DNA of 64,000 nt from Laetiporus sulphureus 93-53 (lineage: Eukaryota > Basidiomycota > Agaricomycetes > Polyporales > Laetiporaceae): positions 367,969 to 431,968 of the forward strand of contig NW_024468541.1 of assembly GCF_001632365.1 (NCBI RefSeq), in the 5' to 3' direction. The notes below the pieces were generated by a model, which was not told where the DNA came from, did not search any database, and was given only the letters and a program-made list of their open reading frames with translations. The position numbers and the translations under genes are program-made. Below, one piece after another: positions 22,334 to 35,237 of the stretch; position 1 is the stretch's first letter; each line of letters begins with the position of its first letter.

Positions 22334-23912
22334 ATGGTCTCGTTCTTTGGCTGGTTCAAGAAGGTATGCTATATCCCTATGGCGTCACACCTTGGTGTTC
22401 ACGGGGCGACAAGAGCAAACCGGAGGATTACGAACAAGTGCTAGCATCTCTCGCACTTGACATACAAAAGCGACAGACGCGCCTGTCGGAAATCCGCTTG
22501 CGCGAGCGTCGTTCCACCCTCTACTTCTCGTTGGTGGCCGTTGCCCTGTGGGCATCGTGGAGTGGGCTGTGGTATGCAGGCCTTCTCCCTAACGTGAGCG
22601 GCCACAACCGGAATAGTAGTTTTGAGCGGACGGCGAAGGGTGTGCCCGTATTCCTCGGGCCAATCTTGTGAGTCTATTACGCCACCCGTGCTTTTCGTGC
22701 CACTCACATGAAGGAATGTCACCATTAGAATACTGTTCACACGTCGCATCGTGCAGATATGGTATACTCGTATAGGCGACAAGGAAGGTACGTCCTTTGT
22801 CTATTGCATGCCTAGCCAAATGGAGATATAGGCAAATGCTACTTAGCAAGTGTCTCGTACCGATGATGTACGAGCTGCAGATGTTTCGTCTGTCATCCAG
22901 CTGCCAGCCTTAGATAGCTTCACCTGCAGCTCTCCAGGGCAGACGGCCTGAGACCGAACGGCTTACTGAGACGCTTATCATGTGGCTCTCGAGGGCAGCA
23001 CATAGACACTGTAGCATTTGTTTGATGCGTCTCTAACGTGATTCAACGCAGTCTAACTTTGCCGCCCTGATTAGAAAAGGCGCTGGTGACATTGCGGAAG
23101 CAGCAGCGGGACAAAATTGAAGAAATTAAGAACAAGACGAATTACTACTCTACACGCAATCTACTCGAGCGTTATGACGATGGATCGAGTATAGGAGGCG
23201 CCAGCTCCCCCATACGTCCTCGAATGCCCCAGCAGCGCATACCCCCCTCTCCTCAACGCGAGCCGCAGGTCAGGAAGCCTAATCCTCCGGTATCGTCTCA
23301 GTTACAACAGCATCTATCACGTACGCAGGTTCAGTCTTATCATTCGAAATTCATGATTGACGTTGATCATCGTAGCACTTCCGCAGTATCCGCTGCCTCC
23401 ACTGAGGAAGCAGTGGTTCGACAAGCTCGCAGATGCGATATTAGGTGACGATGATGGCTCTGTGAGCACGGCGGCGTCACGATACGCCCTCATCTGTCAG
23501 AAATGCTTCGCACACAACGGTCTCGTGAAAGAGAGCCAGTGGGAAGATACTCGTGAGTCTTGCTTTAGATGCTCGCGCTGCTGTCCTTGACGGTGATGCA
23601 CCTATGCTGCCACTTGGAACAGAATACGTCTGCCCTAAATGCGGCTACTTCAATTCTTCTCCTCGTTCCATACGTCAAGCCCGTTCATTATCCAAATCTC
23701 CCGATGCCCGAGTCCACGTGGCACTACCAGGGCAGCCTGATCAGCCACAACCGGTTGCCCCCGTCGCTGCTCAGCCAGCAGGGGCTAAAGATGGCTTAGC
23801 TTCGAGCACAGCTCTTGATTCGGGCAATAGTAGCCGCAAACGCAATCTTCCAAACATCGATACAGCAACACCAGACGAGGGTGAGAGTATCAGGATGGAC
23901 GTTGACTCCTAA
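22334..23912 (+). CDS. LNP1: Lunapark, ER three-way-junction protein
   Basis: Six exons, 22334-22363, 22414-22667, 22729-22787, 23075-23320, 23376-23552 and 23623-23912, all with GT-AG ends and consistent phase, give 351 aa. The N-terminus is a Phe-Phe-x-Trp-Phe motif followed by the Pro-Glu-Asp-Tyr-Glu and Leu-Asp-Ile-Gln-Lys-Arg helix typical of Lunapark. Two transmembrane segments lie near 45-66 and 88-108, then a Lys/Glu coiled coil ending in Tyr-Tyr-Ser-Thr-Arg-Asn-Leu-Leu. The zinc finger uses Cys237, Cys240, Cys259 and Cys262. The tail is disordered. Family role: stabilising three-way junctions of the tubular ER. Intron 3 is 287 nt, unusually long here; the flanking exons join without a gap in the coiled coil. 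Confidence 0.93.
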
Positions 23913-26590
23913 TGTATCATTGTACCCTCTAGTGTTCGTTGCTCTGAGCTGTCGCGATTTCTATAACTTAGTGTATCACACATTATACTTGTTGATCGTC
24001 CCTTAGGCGTGGTTGAGTGAAGGAGTGGCCATCGATGGAGTGCCTGTTGTAAGGTTATGTTGCTTAAATTGCTGACGAAGAAGGGCGATTTGATTTTGAT
24101 GTGAATTTGAAGGTCGGGACTCGGAGACGATGAACGATACGATCATGAACCGATGTGGCTTGGGCAGCCCGATCGGATCCTCAACGACTGTGGCACGCGC
24201 ACTAACTTAGTCACAGGCCGCCATTGATACTAGTAACCGTTGCCGGCACTTGTGCAGGCTACAGGCTGCCACATTTCATAAGCTAGCGATTAAGTATATC
24301 TTTCATGTGGCCTCAAGAACGTGCTCAATGGTTTAACAGAAAAATCTTAGCCGCAAAATTGTCTTACAGCGAAGACGTGGCTTCTTCTGTACGGTGGGCT
24401 TCAAGTGGACATCATGGTGACATAAAGCATTCCGGCTTCTGCGAGATAACACAAACGAATCACCGGATGTAACGTATATTTGCTATAGCCAAGAGTTCCG
24501 TCTTCCGGGTTTCTTTGTGCCGGACTGACGACCAGACGACATTAATAACATCTCCGCCGATGCCGATGCAGAAGGTGCGTGGCTGTCGGTACTGAGTTGA
24601 GTTAACGTCCGCGTTGATCGAACAGCACGCTTGTAGGGCACAGCTATCTCGCCCGCCTGGGTCGCACGAACGTGCAACACGCGGAATTCCGAAGCAGTTG
24701 TACATTTTCATCATCAGCCGTACTTGCCGACGAAAGGCATTTCAAGAGCATACGGCCAAAATCACTCCAAACGACGGCGCACAGGCTCGGACATTCGCTG
24801 GCGTATCTGGATAGACGGAGAGCCGTCGGTTATGTGAGCTTGAATGCCGGAGCCACTCGAGAAAGGGGGTCCCATCAGCACCGACGGCCCATTGTCTAAA
24901 CACTCCCGATTCAGGTGGGTCCGATTGGAAATAAGATGAGAAATGTAAAAGATAGACCAGACCTCGATCATGCGGCCGCAATATCTAAAGGGAGGGTCCA
25001 TGTCTCGTATCACGCAAAAAAAAACTCGAACGAGAAGTTCACGGAAATGTGCTGTCCAGATATCACGTCACCGCCTGACGTTAACCGAGCACGCGAATTA
25101 ATATGCAGGACGATGAACCGGTTACCGGCAGCTCATCCACCGTCAATTCCCTCCGCAGTGACGCAGGGCTGTCCAACAAGGGACAATGTTCGGTATGACT
25201 GACGAGTGCATAGAGAAAAAGAGCAGGGCAGGTAATGAAATAGCTCGCCACGTAACTTCCGGCAACATGAGTACCGACGAATAGCCTTCCGAAGGTGAAG
25301 TGGAAGCAGAGTGACAACAAAATGAAGGCTCTAGCAACAGTGTTGCAGGTAGCCTCTTCTCGGTTAGCACGGCTACGTTCATCCCGGAGGAGAAGCTGTT
25401 CTAATTTGCGAGAGAAGTACAGACTCGATAGAAGTTGACTTATCTCGTCTCGAGCGGTGATACGGACGTTTTGAGTGTCGCGATCAATCGTCCACGGAGG
25501 CATTAAATCTTCGGCCCTTTGAATATTCATAGCCGCTGCACGACGCTGCCGTGAATATAAGTCGTGTCAGATCCGTCGCAGTCCAGATGCATGCCCCTTG
25601 ATATTGTGACCATTATCGAAGAGAAACTTCTGGGAAAGCGGTGTACATCATGTTCTAAACTTCTATCGTCATTCCGGAGTGCTCTAGACAACCCGCCGAA
25701 CCGTGGCAGGGGTGATTGAGGGTTGCGAGGCAAGTTTGACTTCGCACCGATATGCTCCTAGGATGAGAGGAGAGATAGTCGGTCGAAATGGCTACGCAAT
25801 TGAAGCATATCGGGAGCCCGTAGGTGGTCAGCGCCGCCATGTTCATTAGCGGACTCGGACAACAGGCACCCGTCGAATCCGGCTTCGGAGCAGGAGCGGA
25901 TCAAATCTCCACGTGGCGCGAATCAACATTGCAAAAAGGAAATTTCGATCACTTTACCGGAAATTGCCATGGTCAATTTCGGTCGTTCGGTTTACTTCGC
26001 TTCAACCCTCATCGACAAGACACCGCCCTTCGTCCCTTCACCTTCCTTCTCTGGCCCATGGACGTGATGTTATGGAACCATTCTTTTCGGCTGTCACAGC
26101 TATGGAACACGATGAGCACGCGTACCCTGAAAAGGTGGCGGCAGGGCCACGAGGCGAAGGTGGAAACGCCAGGGTGAGTGCTTCTCAAGCTGATGCGATT
26201 GTAGCATCCTAAGGAGTGACCGTACCCTCCGCTAACTGCTGGTCCATAGACTCGACGGCGGTCATCGGATTATATTCTCAAGCGCTTCTGTCACGGGTCG
26301 CACCCGCTAGGTATTCAATAATTGAACAGGGTATGAGATAAGCGTCACAGGAATGACGAATGGAGGAGTGCTTCTCCTTCCCTTTATTGTGCCGGCAGGC
26401 CGTTTTGCATTACGGCAGGCTACCCACAAGGCAAAGCGTTCTGGCCAGGAGTTGGAGGTGGAAAACGTCGGACTCCGCTGTGAGATCGTCGGGTGAGTGT
26501 AGACCGATGACCGCCAATCAACTCAACAAACCCCTCGATTTTTGTCAGAGCCGCCTTTCTCACGCAGCAAGATGCATGGCGAGCCATGAC
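23913..26590. other. Intergenic, 2.7 kb
   Basis: No supported gene. A minus-strand frame at 25081-25530 (149 codons) has one strongly hydrophobic stretch but no recognisable family or splice context, so I leave it uncalled. Confidence 0.45.
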
Positions 26591-26600
26591 ATATAAATAT
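26591..26600 (+). promoter_or_regulatory. TATA box of the adenylate-forming reductase gene
   Basis: The sequence atataaatat lies about 90 bases before the ATG at 26684, matching the TATA-to-ATG distance seen at the CFEM gene. A CT-rich leader follows (about 26620-26680), as is common before well-expressed fungal genes. Confidence 0.65.
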
Positions 26601-26683
26601 CGCATCTGGCGGCGGCTTGTCGATCCTGCAGCCCCTCACTCTTCCCTGACCACCCCTCCATCGCCATTCTCATCCCTCTCACA

Positions 26684-29600
26684 ATGTCTCCACAATCGCT
26701 TCCTCCTCTAGACGGCTCTGTCCCTCTGTTCCCTGGCTTCGTCGACTGGCATGCGGAACACAACCCTCACGACCCCATCTATGTCTTCCCCTTCCCCGAC
26801 CTTGATTCTGACAAGCTTTCGACCATCTCGTTCGTAGACTTTGCCCATGCCACCCATCGCATCGCGCATTCTTTCCGCCCTGGGCGCACTGGCCCCGACG
26901 GCGCTCTAGTTGCCATCCTGGCCAACTGCGACTCAGCCCTGTACCACGCTCTCATCGCTGGTCTCGCTCGTGCAGGCTTTGTGCCTTTCCCGATGTCTCC
27001 TCGCAACTCTGCAGTTGCCGTAGCGAACTTGCTGGAGAGCACCGGCTGCCACCGTATCGTCTCTCAGCCCACGTTCGCGCCTCTCCTTGACGGGATCCGC
27101 AAGACCGTCACGCCGGGCTTTGAGGTTCACATAGATGAACTGCCGCCGTTCGGCGACATCTTCCCGGCCCTGTCGTCGTCCTTTGACCCGCCGGCCCCTG
27201 CTCCCGACGCCTACCCGGCTGCGACTAAGCATGTCCAGCCGGATGACATTTTGCTGTACTTACATTCCTCCGGGTCGACTGGCCACCCGAAGCCGATTCC
27301 TCACACGCACACTACGATCATCCAATGGTGCCTCATGCCGCTGATCATCGAGTCTCGCAAGCGGGCCATCCGATGGGGCTGCATGGCGCTGCCCGGATTC
27401 CATGTCATGGGTTTGTGCTCGCAGCTCTACGCGCCGCTTGTGTCCGGGCAGCCTACGAGTCTTTTTCCTCCTCGCGCGCTCCAGTCGGCGCCTCCGGTGG
27501 TCCCCACCCCGCAGAACACCATCGACACGGCGCGTAAGACCGGTTGCACTGCGATTGAGAGCGTGCCCGCATTTGTTGAGGTCAGTATTCGCATATTGTC
27601 CGGCGAGTTGTTTCTAACAGAAACTCTAGGCGTGGGCGCACAACGAGGAGGACATGAAGTATCTGGCTACTCTCGACTCCCTGGTATGGATACTGTCCTT
27701 CTACAATGATGCATGTAAAAGCTGAGCGGCTAGTAGATCTTCGCAGGTGGCCCACTTGCCTCGGCGACTGGAGATAAGTTGGTGGCCAACGGTGTGCGAC
27801 TCTTCTCCTGCTACGGTGCTACCGAGTTTGGCACCTTGACGTGCATCTACGACGATGATGTCGATGCTCCAAGCCCGATCGGCAAGACTCGTCATGACTG
27901 GCAGTGGATGGCTATCCCTTCGGACGCCAAGCCGCGTTGGATTCCCCAGGGTGATGGGACTTATGAGTTGCAGTTCTTGGTATGTCATTAATCATAGACT
28001 GCAGTCTGATGCATGGCAATGCTGACGCGTGACTTGTGTAGGCGTGCCCAACGCACCAGCCCAGTGTCAACAACTTGCCCAACGGCGAGCGTGGATATTC
28101 GACGTCTGACCTCTTCGAGCCGCACCCAACTAAGCGTGGCCTCTGGCGTGTGTACGTAATTCTCTGTCTCAGCTTTACGTTCCGTTGCTAAATGGTCATT
28201 CACAGCGTCGGACGCACTGACGACGTCATTGTTTTGGGATCTGGTGAGTTACCTCATCGTTTCTGTTATCTGTTGCAAGAGAGCTAAGATATGAACAGGC
28301 GAGAAGGCGGTTCCGATCCCTCAGGAGAAGCACATCGATGCTCATCCTATGGTTACGGGAGCTCTCATGTTCGGTCGCGGTAAGCAGCAAGTGGGCGTTC
28401 TTATCGAGCTCAAGCCGGAGTTCGCGATCCCTGCTGGTGATGAGAGTGCAGTCATCAAGTTCCGCAACGTTATCTGGTACGCCGTTCTACAAACGTTTTT
28501 CTTCTCTTCGTCTTTCTTACGTGTGATTCAATGCAGGCCGCAGATTGAAGAGTCCAACCAGACTGCGCCCACGTTTGCGCGTATCTTCAAGGAGATGATT
28601 ATCGTTGCCGACCCTGCCCGGCCATTCATTCGTGCAGCAAAAGGAACAATCCAGCGCAAGAAGACTCTCGAGATGTATAAGGACGAAATCGAGGCGCTGT
28701 AAGTAACAGCTGACTCTGGGAGACATTCCACTTACTGTGCCTCCGATCAGCTACAAGACAATTGAGGAGAGTAGGGACTCGCATGGTGTCGCACCACCTC
28801 CATCGTGGAATGTGAAAGACATCCAAGCATGGCTGGCTCTGCATGCGGCCGCCATCAACGGTGACAAGATGCCGAAACCTGAGCGCGATCTCTTCGAGCA
28901 AGGCTTCGACAGGTATGTGAGCTCATAATAATTTCTCGGCCTGTTGCTAACACAAGCTCCCAGTTTGAGCTCGACCTTCCTGCGCAACCGTATCATCGGT
29001 GCTCTTCGCGAGTCTTCCGACCCTGCGGTCAACTCGGCGGCTCAGCATGTCTCGCCGAACTTCATCTTCCAGCACCCGACCCTCGTCGCACTTGCCGCAG
29101 CCGTGGCGAAGCTCGTTCGTCCGGGCGCCACAGTTGCTACCCATTCTCCTGCGGAGGAGATTGATTTGATGATCGCGAAGTACACGGCGAAGCTGCCGCC
29201 TGCTCCTACCTCGCGCAGCAACAAGGCGAAGGACGGATTGGTGGTACTACTTTCGGGAACGACAGGGTCATTGGGAGCCCATATTTTGGAGCTGCTTCTG
29301 TCCGACAGCCGTGTCAAGCGCATCTATGCGCTTAACCGTGGCTCTGACCTTCCCACTCGTCAGCGTGCTGCCTTCGAGTCAGCTGGCTTGAAAACCGAGC
29401 TGTTGAGCAAGCCTAACGTGGTATACCTGTCGGGTGACTTTGGGCGCGAGGACATCGGTTTGGCGCAGAGCGTTCTCGCTGAGGTACGTATTATGCTGTG
29501 CATCCCTGTTTCGTCAACTTAAAAACATTGTTACCAGCTTTCTGCTTCTGTTACTCATATCATCCACAACGCCTGGAGGGTCGACTTCAACCTGACGCTC

Positions 29601-30597
29601 GCCTCGTTCGAGACGCACATCGCAAACGCCGTTCGCCTCCTCGCACTCGTCCCAGACAGCTACTACCTCTTCACGTCTTCTGTCTCCGTCGCTGGAGGCT
29701 GGCGGGCTGCTCAGGGCCGTGGCCCTGTACCGGAAAAGCCTCTCGGCAACGCGGAAATCCCCGCGAGGTCCTCCGGCTATGGGATGTCCAAGTATACTGT
29801 CGAGATGGTATGTGCTGCAGAAATGTATTGCGGCTCTCTGAATGACTAATACCCCGTCCTTACAGGTCCTCGCGAATGCCCGAGCTGCCGGTTTGCGCAC
29901 AACATCTCTGCGTATCGGTCAGATTAGCGGCTCGTCGAGGAGCGGAGCGTGGAACAAGAACGAGTGGGTGCCGAACATCGTCAAGACAAGTATTGCGCTT
30001 GATGCTCTTCCCGACCTGGACGGGGTACGTAATGCGGAGCGTTGCGTATTTCGTTGACCTGACAGCCGTTAAAATATAGCTGGTTTCATGGGTTCCGATG
30101 GATTGCGTTGCCAGTGCTGCCGTCGACGTGATGTTCAGCTCTGCAGAGCCCGATCTGGTCGACATCGTGCACCCACGTCCTGTATCGTGGCGCGAGTCAC
30201 TCAGCGGCGTTAACGCTGAGCTTGGGCGTAGCCTGCCGTTCATCTCCTTGGACGATTGGGTCAAGAAAATCGAGGGTGTCGCTGAGGGCGGCGCGTCCGC
30301 CGACGATCTCGAAACGATTGTGAGTTCTACCGCCCGTCCGGTGATAGCAGCGGTTCTAACGTGGCGTATCTCCTCCAGCCTGGAATCAAGTTGCTCGAGT
30401 ACTTCCGCAGCCTCTCAGCCATGGAGCGCGACGCACGGGAGTCCCACGTCACCGAGATCGAAGTAGGTGGTCTGCCTCTCTTCCACACGGAGAAGGTCGA
30501 GAGCGTCAGCCCGACGATCGCGAAGCTGCGTCCTCTTGGGGAGGAAGACGCGAGAGCATGGGTGAAGTACTGGAAGAACATCAAATTCATCGCATAA
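26684..30597 (+). CDS. NRPS-like adenylate-forming reductase (A-T-R)
   Basis: Thirteen exons: 26684-27580, 27630-27683, 27737-27979, 28042-28151, 28206-28243, 28299-28476, 28537-28698, 28751-28912, 28964-29483, 29538-29807, 29866-30024, 30080-30319, 30379-30597. All introns are 49-62 nt; the product is 1083 aa. Adenylation domain (about 1-560): phosphate loop Ser-Gly-Ser-Thr-Gly at 196-200, Tyr-Gly-Ala-Thr-Glu at 343-347, Thr-Ser-Asp-Leu-Phe at 419-423, Gly-Arg-Thr-Asp-Asp at 437-441, and a late Lys-Gly-Thr-Ile-Gln-Arg-Lys motif. Carrier domain: Phe-Asp-Ser-Leu with Ser615 as the phosphopantetheine site, split by an intron. Thioester reductase domain (about 705-1083): NADPH loop Gly-Thr-Thr-Gly-Ser-Leu-Gly at 713-719 and Tyr869-x3-Lys873. 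The family activates a carboxylic acid, tethers it and releases it reductively, usually as an aldehyde. It resembles the basidiomycete stand-alone reductases more than an aminoadipate reductase with an N-terminal extension, but the substrate cannot be read by eye. No other biosynthetic gene adjoins it. Confidence 0.93.
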
Positions 30598-33500
30598 ATG
30601 GGCTTCTGCAACGGCGCAATGTTTTTCTTTCTTGTTTCGTATAGACGTGTAGACCATATAGAGTGCACTAGAGATCGTCGTGTCCAATTTATCCATTTCG
30701 TGTTCGTGACCCAGAATGGGAAGAGTTCAGTACCAGTTTGTCTGCCACGTGATGGAATCCGATCCTTTGATGCCGAAATATTCCCACGCTTCGTCGACGG
30801 CGGGTTTTCAGCTGTGTCGCCGCGTGTCCACACCGACCCTGCACCTCACCATCTCTCGCCTCATGCTTCGAGATGATGTCCAAATGCTATGCTGAATTCA
30901 GTCTTCCTGAACCTCGAGGTAGCCGGGGCGGCATTCCATTTCTTTGGCAGTGCTCTGAGAACGATTGAGCAAGTTGCATACTATGGAGCGGATATTCTGA
31001 CGGGACGACTTTGGGGATGTATGTATGCACCATCTGTGAAATGAATGCTGCGTACGTGTATGCACTTTCTTACTCTCTCGGACCAGAGTGATGCTCAGAA
31101 GTCAGGCAAATCCTGTTCTCGACGCAATTGATGTGGTCCTCTGGATGTGCCACAACATAGGACTCCGGCGAATCACCATCGTTTTTAACTGCATACAGGC
31201 ATATCTCTCTGGTGTTCAAGAATCCGGCGACTCGATTTTCCTCAGAAGATCACGTCATCTTACCCTCTCGCAGCGGCGTCCAGTTCTCTAATCAGCAGAC
31301 AGCCATTTATACAACCCGCAATGCATACGGCACTTGATATCGGGATGAATCACGTTCAAGATTGTTCCGGACGTCGTGTTTCGAGCTCGTACAATGCAGG
31401 AGTAGCTACGTGTGAAAGGATGCCTACGACGTGTGCAAAACCTGCCTGCTGGCAAAATATTCCGCAGTGTTCTCATATGCCCTGGTATACCGTGCATGAC
31501 CAGACGTAATACCATCCTCTAGCCTATCGTTGGCTCTCTCGTTGCAGGTGATTCACCCTTGTTGCTCCAACTCAATGCTTCCGTCCCGTCTGACCAATCT
31601 GTCCTGACAGTTTGTCAACGCTCTCAGATATATTGAATGCCCGCTCGTCGTCGTGCATGCTACCAGACTCTACGTAGCCATTCTTATACGACCTCATGCA
31701 CCGTCCCGTCTCACAAACGTCTATGGAAAACATGTGCGATGAGTAGCAGCCCAAGAGAGGCACAATTAAGCAGGCCGTCGAGCCATTGCGTTCGTAATTG
31801 GATGTAAGTCCTGTCGCCGGTTGTATGATTTCCATAATGATGAAAATGGCTGCTATGTAGCGGTGCAATCGCAGACGAACGGTGTTGTGGACGGCGTGAG
31901 GCCCATAAACATCAAAGGTGCGGAAAACCTCATGATCTGTTATTTGGTCACTCATGCAATATGGTCTACTGTTGGTCACGTAAGGCGGATCTCTTCCGAC
32001 CGCTATATGATTAGAGAGGCCAGCAAAGGGCCTTGGATACATGGACACATGTCTCGCGTTGAAGTATCTAATGACAATAGTAAGAGTCCAGGCAACAGCG
32101 CTCTCCACGTGCTACGTGCACGTCTTGCCGAAGTCATTCTCGAATTTCTCGGTGCATTATCGCCGATCGCTAGTGGTGAGTTTGATGAATGAGAAAGGCA
32201 GTGACACCTTGCGCATACAGCGTGGATTTGCTTCATTCTGTGTCTTCACTGCCACACGTACCCTGCCATCGATGCTGTGCAGACTCCCTTGGCACTTGCA
32301 TGTTGCGATGTGTTTCACCGACTGTCACTGACGGGTTCAGCCTGGAGGGCATAAGCCTGAGACATGGCGCGCTTAACCAAGGATGTCTAGTCAGCATCTT
32401 AGATGGCTGAATATCCAGATTATGACATTGAGTTAGCAGACATTTGCCGACTCATAGACCACGGTCTGGTCTCCAGACGGACATACGCTACAGTGGATTG
32501 CGTTGTCTCGCTTAAATATTCTGTTCGTAAAACAATGGCACGTATCGAACATTATTTTGGAAGCCAGTGAGTTTCTTGTTTTATTCAGTGTCCCCAGGGA
32601 TACGAGACTCCGTTGATGCTCATCTTGATAGCACACTTGCACAAATCGAGCTTGGCTACTGGAACCTTTCTACCTCAAATGTCGACCCTCTCTCAAACGG
32701 AGCGGATCAAGGAATGGAAATGGTGATCGAACAGCGTACCTGTCGATGCTAATAGATCTTTCTCATAGAAGGTTTGGCTCATCTCCGTGCTGCTTCTCGC
32801 TGCGAAAGGCATTGCCGACGAGCCCGAAGAACTCTCTCGTGCTGATGCTTGGCCGACGGAGGATCTAGACTTCATGCGCTCCCGACCTTTGTCAGAATGG
32901 AGTAACATCAGCACAAGCTGTTTCATTTGTGGTCAACCACTTCAGCAACGGCCGTGAAATCGATGGATGGAACAGTCCGTTGGTATCGTCGCGCACGTTT
33001 AGGACATCCTTAACATCCTTTCGGTGGTTCTCAAGAGATGCTTGGATTGGGCGCACTTCTAGTCTACTTCGGTGAAGATCCCGCAAGCGTCTGAGTTCCA
33101 ACCACGCCGCAATTACACATTAGAATGGTATAGGCTCTTCTCAACTTTAATGAAACACTGGCATGGCGCACGCACGGGACGACACGCTCAGGGTCGACAT
33201 CTCCTCTTGGCTGCTCGGTGGGCTATTTCCTGCTCTACTGCTCTGTCGCTGATGCTATGGGATGAAAACTAGGGCACCGCACGGACCCGTCATAGACTCA
33301 CGAACAAAGGGCTATGCAATCCTTCGGCTTTAACAAAATGTCCACCCCCCGCCACGCCCAACACGTGGCGTGCATCGGTCTACACGTTGCAGTGGAGCGA
33401 TGGCTTCATGTGTGCAGATAACGCTCTTCCCGTACTGCCGCCTGCTTTACGAAGTCGGTGCTCGGAGCTTGCGGGCCTGTCCTGGTCTGACAGGGTCGCT

Positions 33501-35237
33501 TGACTTCCTGATAGGGTCCGACTGTCGGTCATGGCCGATGCAATCCGTCTGGTAGGTCGCATCCATCAAAGATTGCTTCCTAGACGCCGTATCTGGTCAT
33601 GCTACTGATAAAGTGGTACGGCATGACAGGGGAATACCGTCATATGATGCTCAGCGATGACTTCGTGCGAGTCGGACATGGAAGAGAATGGATTCGCTGC
33701 ACACGTTGGCTGGGATCAAGGCGCGCGTGCGAAATGGCGGGGAGCATACGTATTCTGGCTGTTTTCCGAGTTGTGCTTCGTCCGAAGAGGGTGTCGCCTG
33801 CGTTAGGCGCGAGGCACATCACGGGGACGCAAGTGTGGCGCAGACTACAATCAACTACATGCGGCGAATAGTGCATAAGAAGCGGGGTCCGTCTTGTCGC
33901 GTATTGGACTGAATTGCCCTTGATTTCAAGATCTTCTTTCTCGCGAACCCGTCGCGGGTACGAAGTGAGGCGGCCCGGTCGAGAACTTCGTTTTCCTACG
34001 AATCGCGTCGCGCACTGCCCCAGCATCCCACTTGTTCCGTCTCGCCTCGTGTTACGCAGCTACCTAAACACCACTGCGGACGTTGCCATTAGAGAGTGCA
34101 TGTCCCGCTCATGGACGGCTTTCTGTTCTGCATGTCGAAGGTTATGTTAGGCCTGGCTGCGCGTCCGCCGACCCACCATGGCGTAGTTCTGAATGAACAG
34201 CCTTTGTTTGATTCTCTGGCGCTCACTTGGCAACGCAACGCCGTCTGTCTTCTTTCTCTTTCCAGGCTCGTCCAAATGGTCGGTCACCCGCTGCACAGGC
34301 AGCACGGAAGCAGATCTACAGCAAGATTAATGGCGATCGTTAGGCATCACTCATATCCATGGCGACCTAAGGAGGTTTAGAGTGCGAGTATTGAGTTGAA
34401 GACGATCCCAAGACAGGAAGATGTTGTTCAGCTGCATCTACTTCCGTGATAGTGCAGTCATCGCAGACGATGCTTTACCTGATGCGGCGTTGCGCCCGTA
34501 CCTGGATCTCTTGCCAACTGGACGAACTGGTGACGACAGTCAGCGGGCTTGCCTCCGACTGCAATTTGGGGTGCAACACGCGCGTTTCAGCGGCTAGCCG
34601 CTGCTCGCACTCAGTAAAAGGTCAGATCTGGCTTCCACGAGCTGACAAGAAAGCCCAATTTCGGCGGTGATGCCTGATTGTACCCGCGATCAGAATCGCG
34701 TGCTAACCTACTTTTGATAAGTTGCATACGAATTTCCTCATGAGTATGTGTTGTGTGTTCCTCAGACGTAACAGAACGTCGCACCGTCGGTAGTAGAGGT
34801 TCTTCCAAATAATATATCTGCGTGCAGTCGCGGGAGGTCCATGGCCAGGAACGCTCCGGTCACGGTCATATCGGATTGCACGTAATTGCATAGAGCAAGT
34901 CTCGAATTTTGGGAAATATGTTCACGCTCTACCGAATCAGGGAGCATCCCTCCGCTCGGAACAACCCTTCCCTAATCGCTCTTATCAGCCGACCGGCTCA
35001 CAGGCCAGCAGCCCCAAACGAAAATACCGCTCCTGCTCTGAACCTAGAGTATCGGAGTTCCCAGCGATTCTCACACCCATGCAAAGAAGGCTTGTATAAG
35101 ACGTATGTAATCGCCCACCAGTGCCATTTTGCGATACCTTCCTGCCACTCTCTCTATCAAATCCGTGGCTCTGTGGTTGACCACTCCTCCTTGGGTCCGC
35201 TCTTTATTGGCTTCATTCCCAGATCGATCAGCGCAAA
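30598..35237. other. Intergenic, 4.6 kb
   Basis: Nothing recognised. Short open frames on both strands overlap each other and have no domains. A tataag motif at 35095-35100, about 140 bases before the HMG-box start codon, is a possible promoter element for that gene. Confidence 0.45.

Noticed and set aside
25081..25530. 149-codon minus-strand frame with a membrane-like segment
   Set aside because: Single frame with no family, weak start context and no supporting neighbour; could be real but the evidence is too thin.
27737..27742. Using the cag at 27743-27745 as the reductase exon 3 acceptor
   Set aside because: It would lose Ile-Phe-Ala before Gly-Gly-Pro-Leu; the tag acceptor at 27734-27736 keeps the conserved strand and phase.
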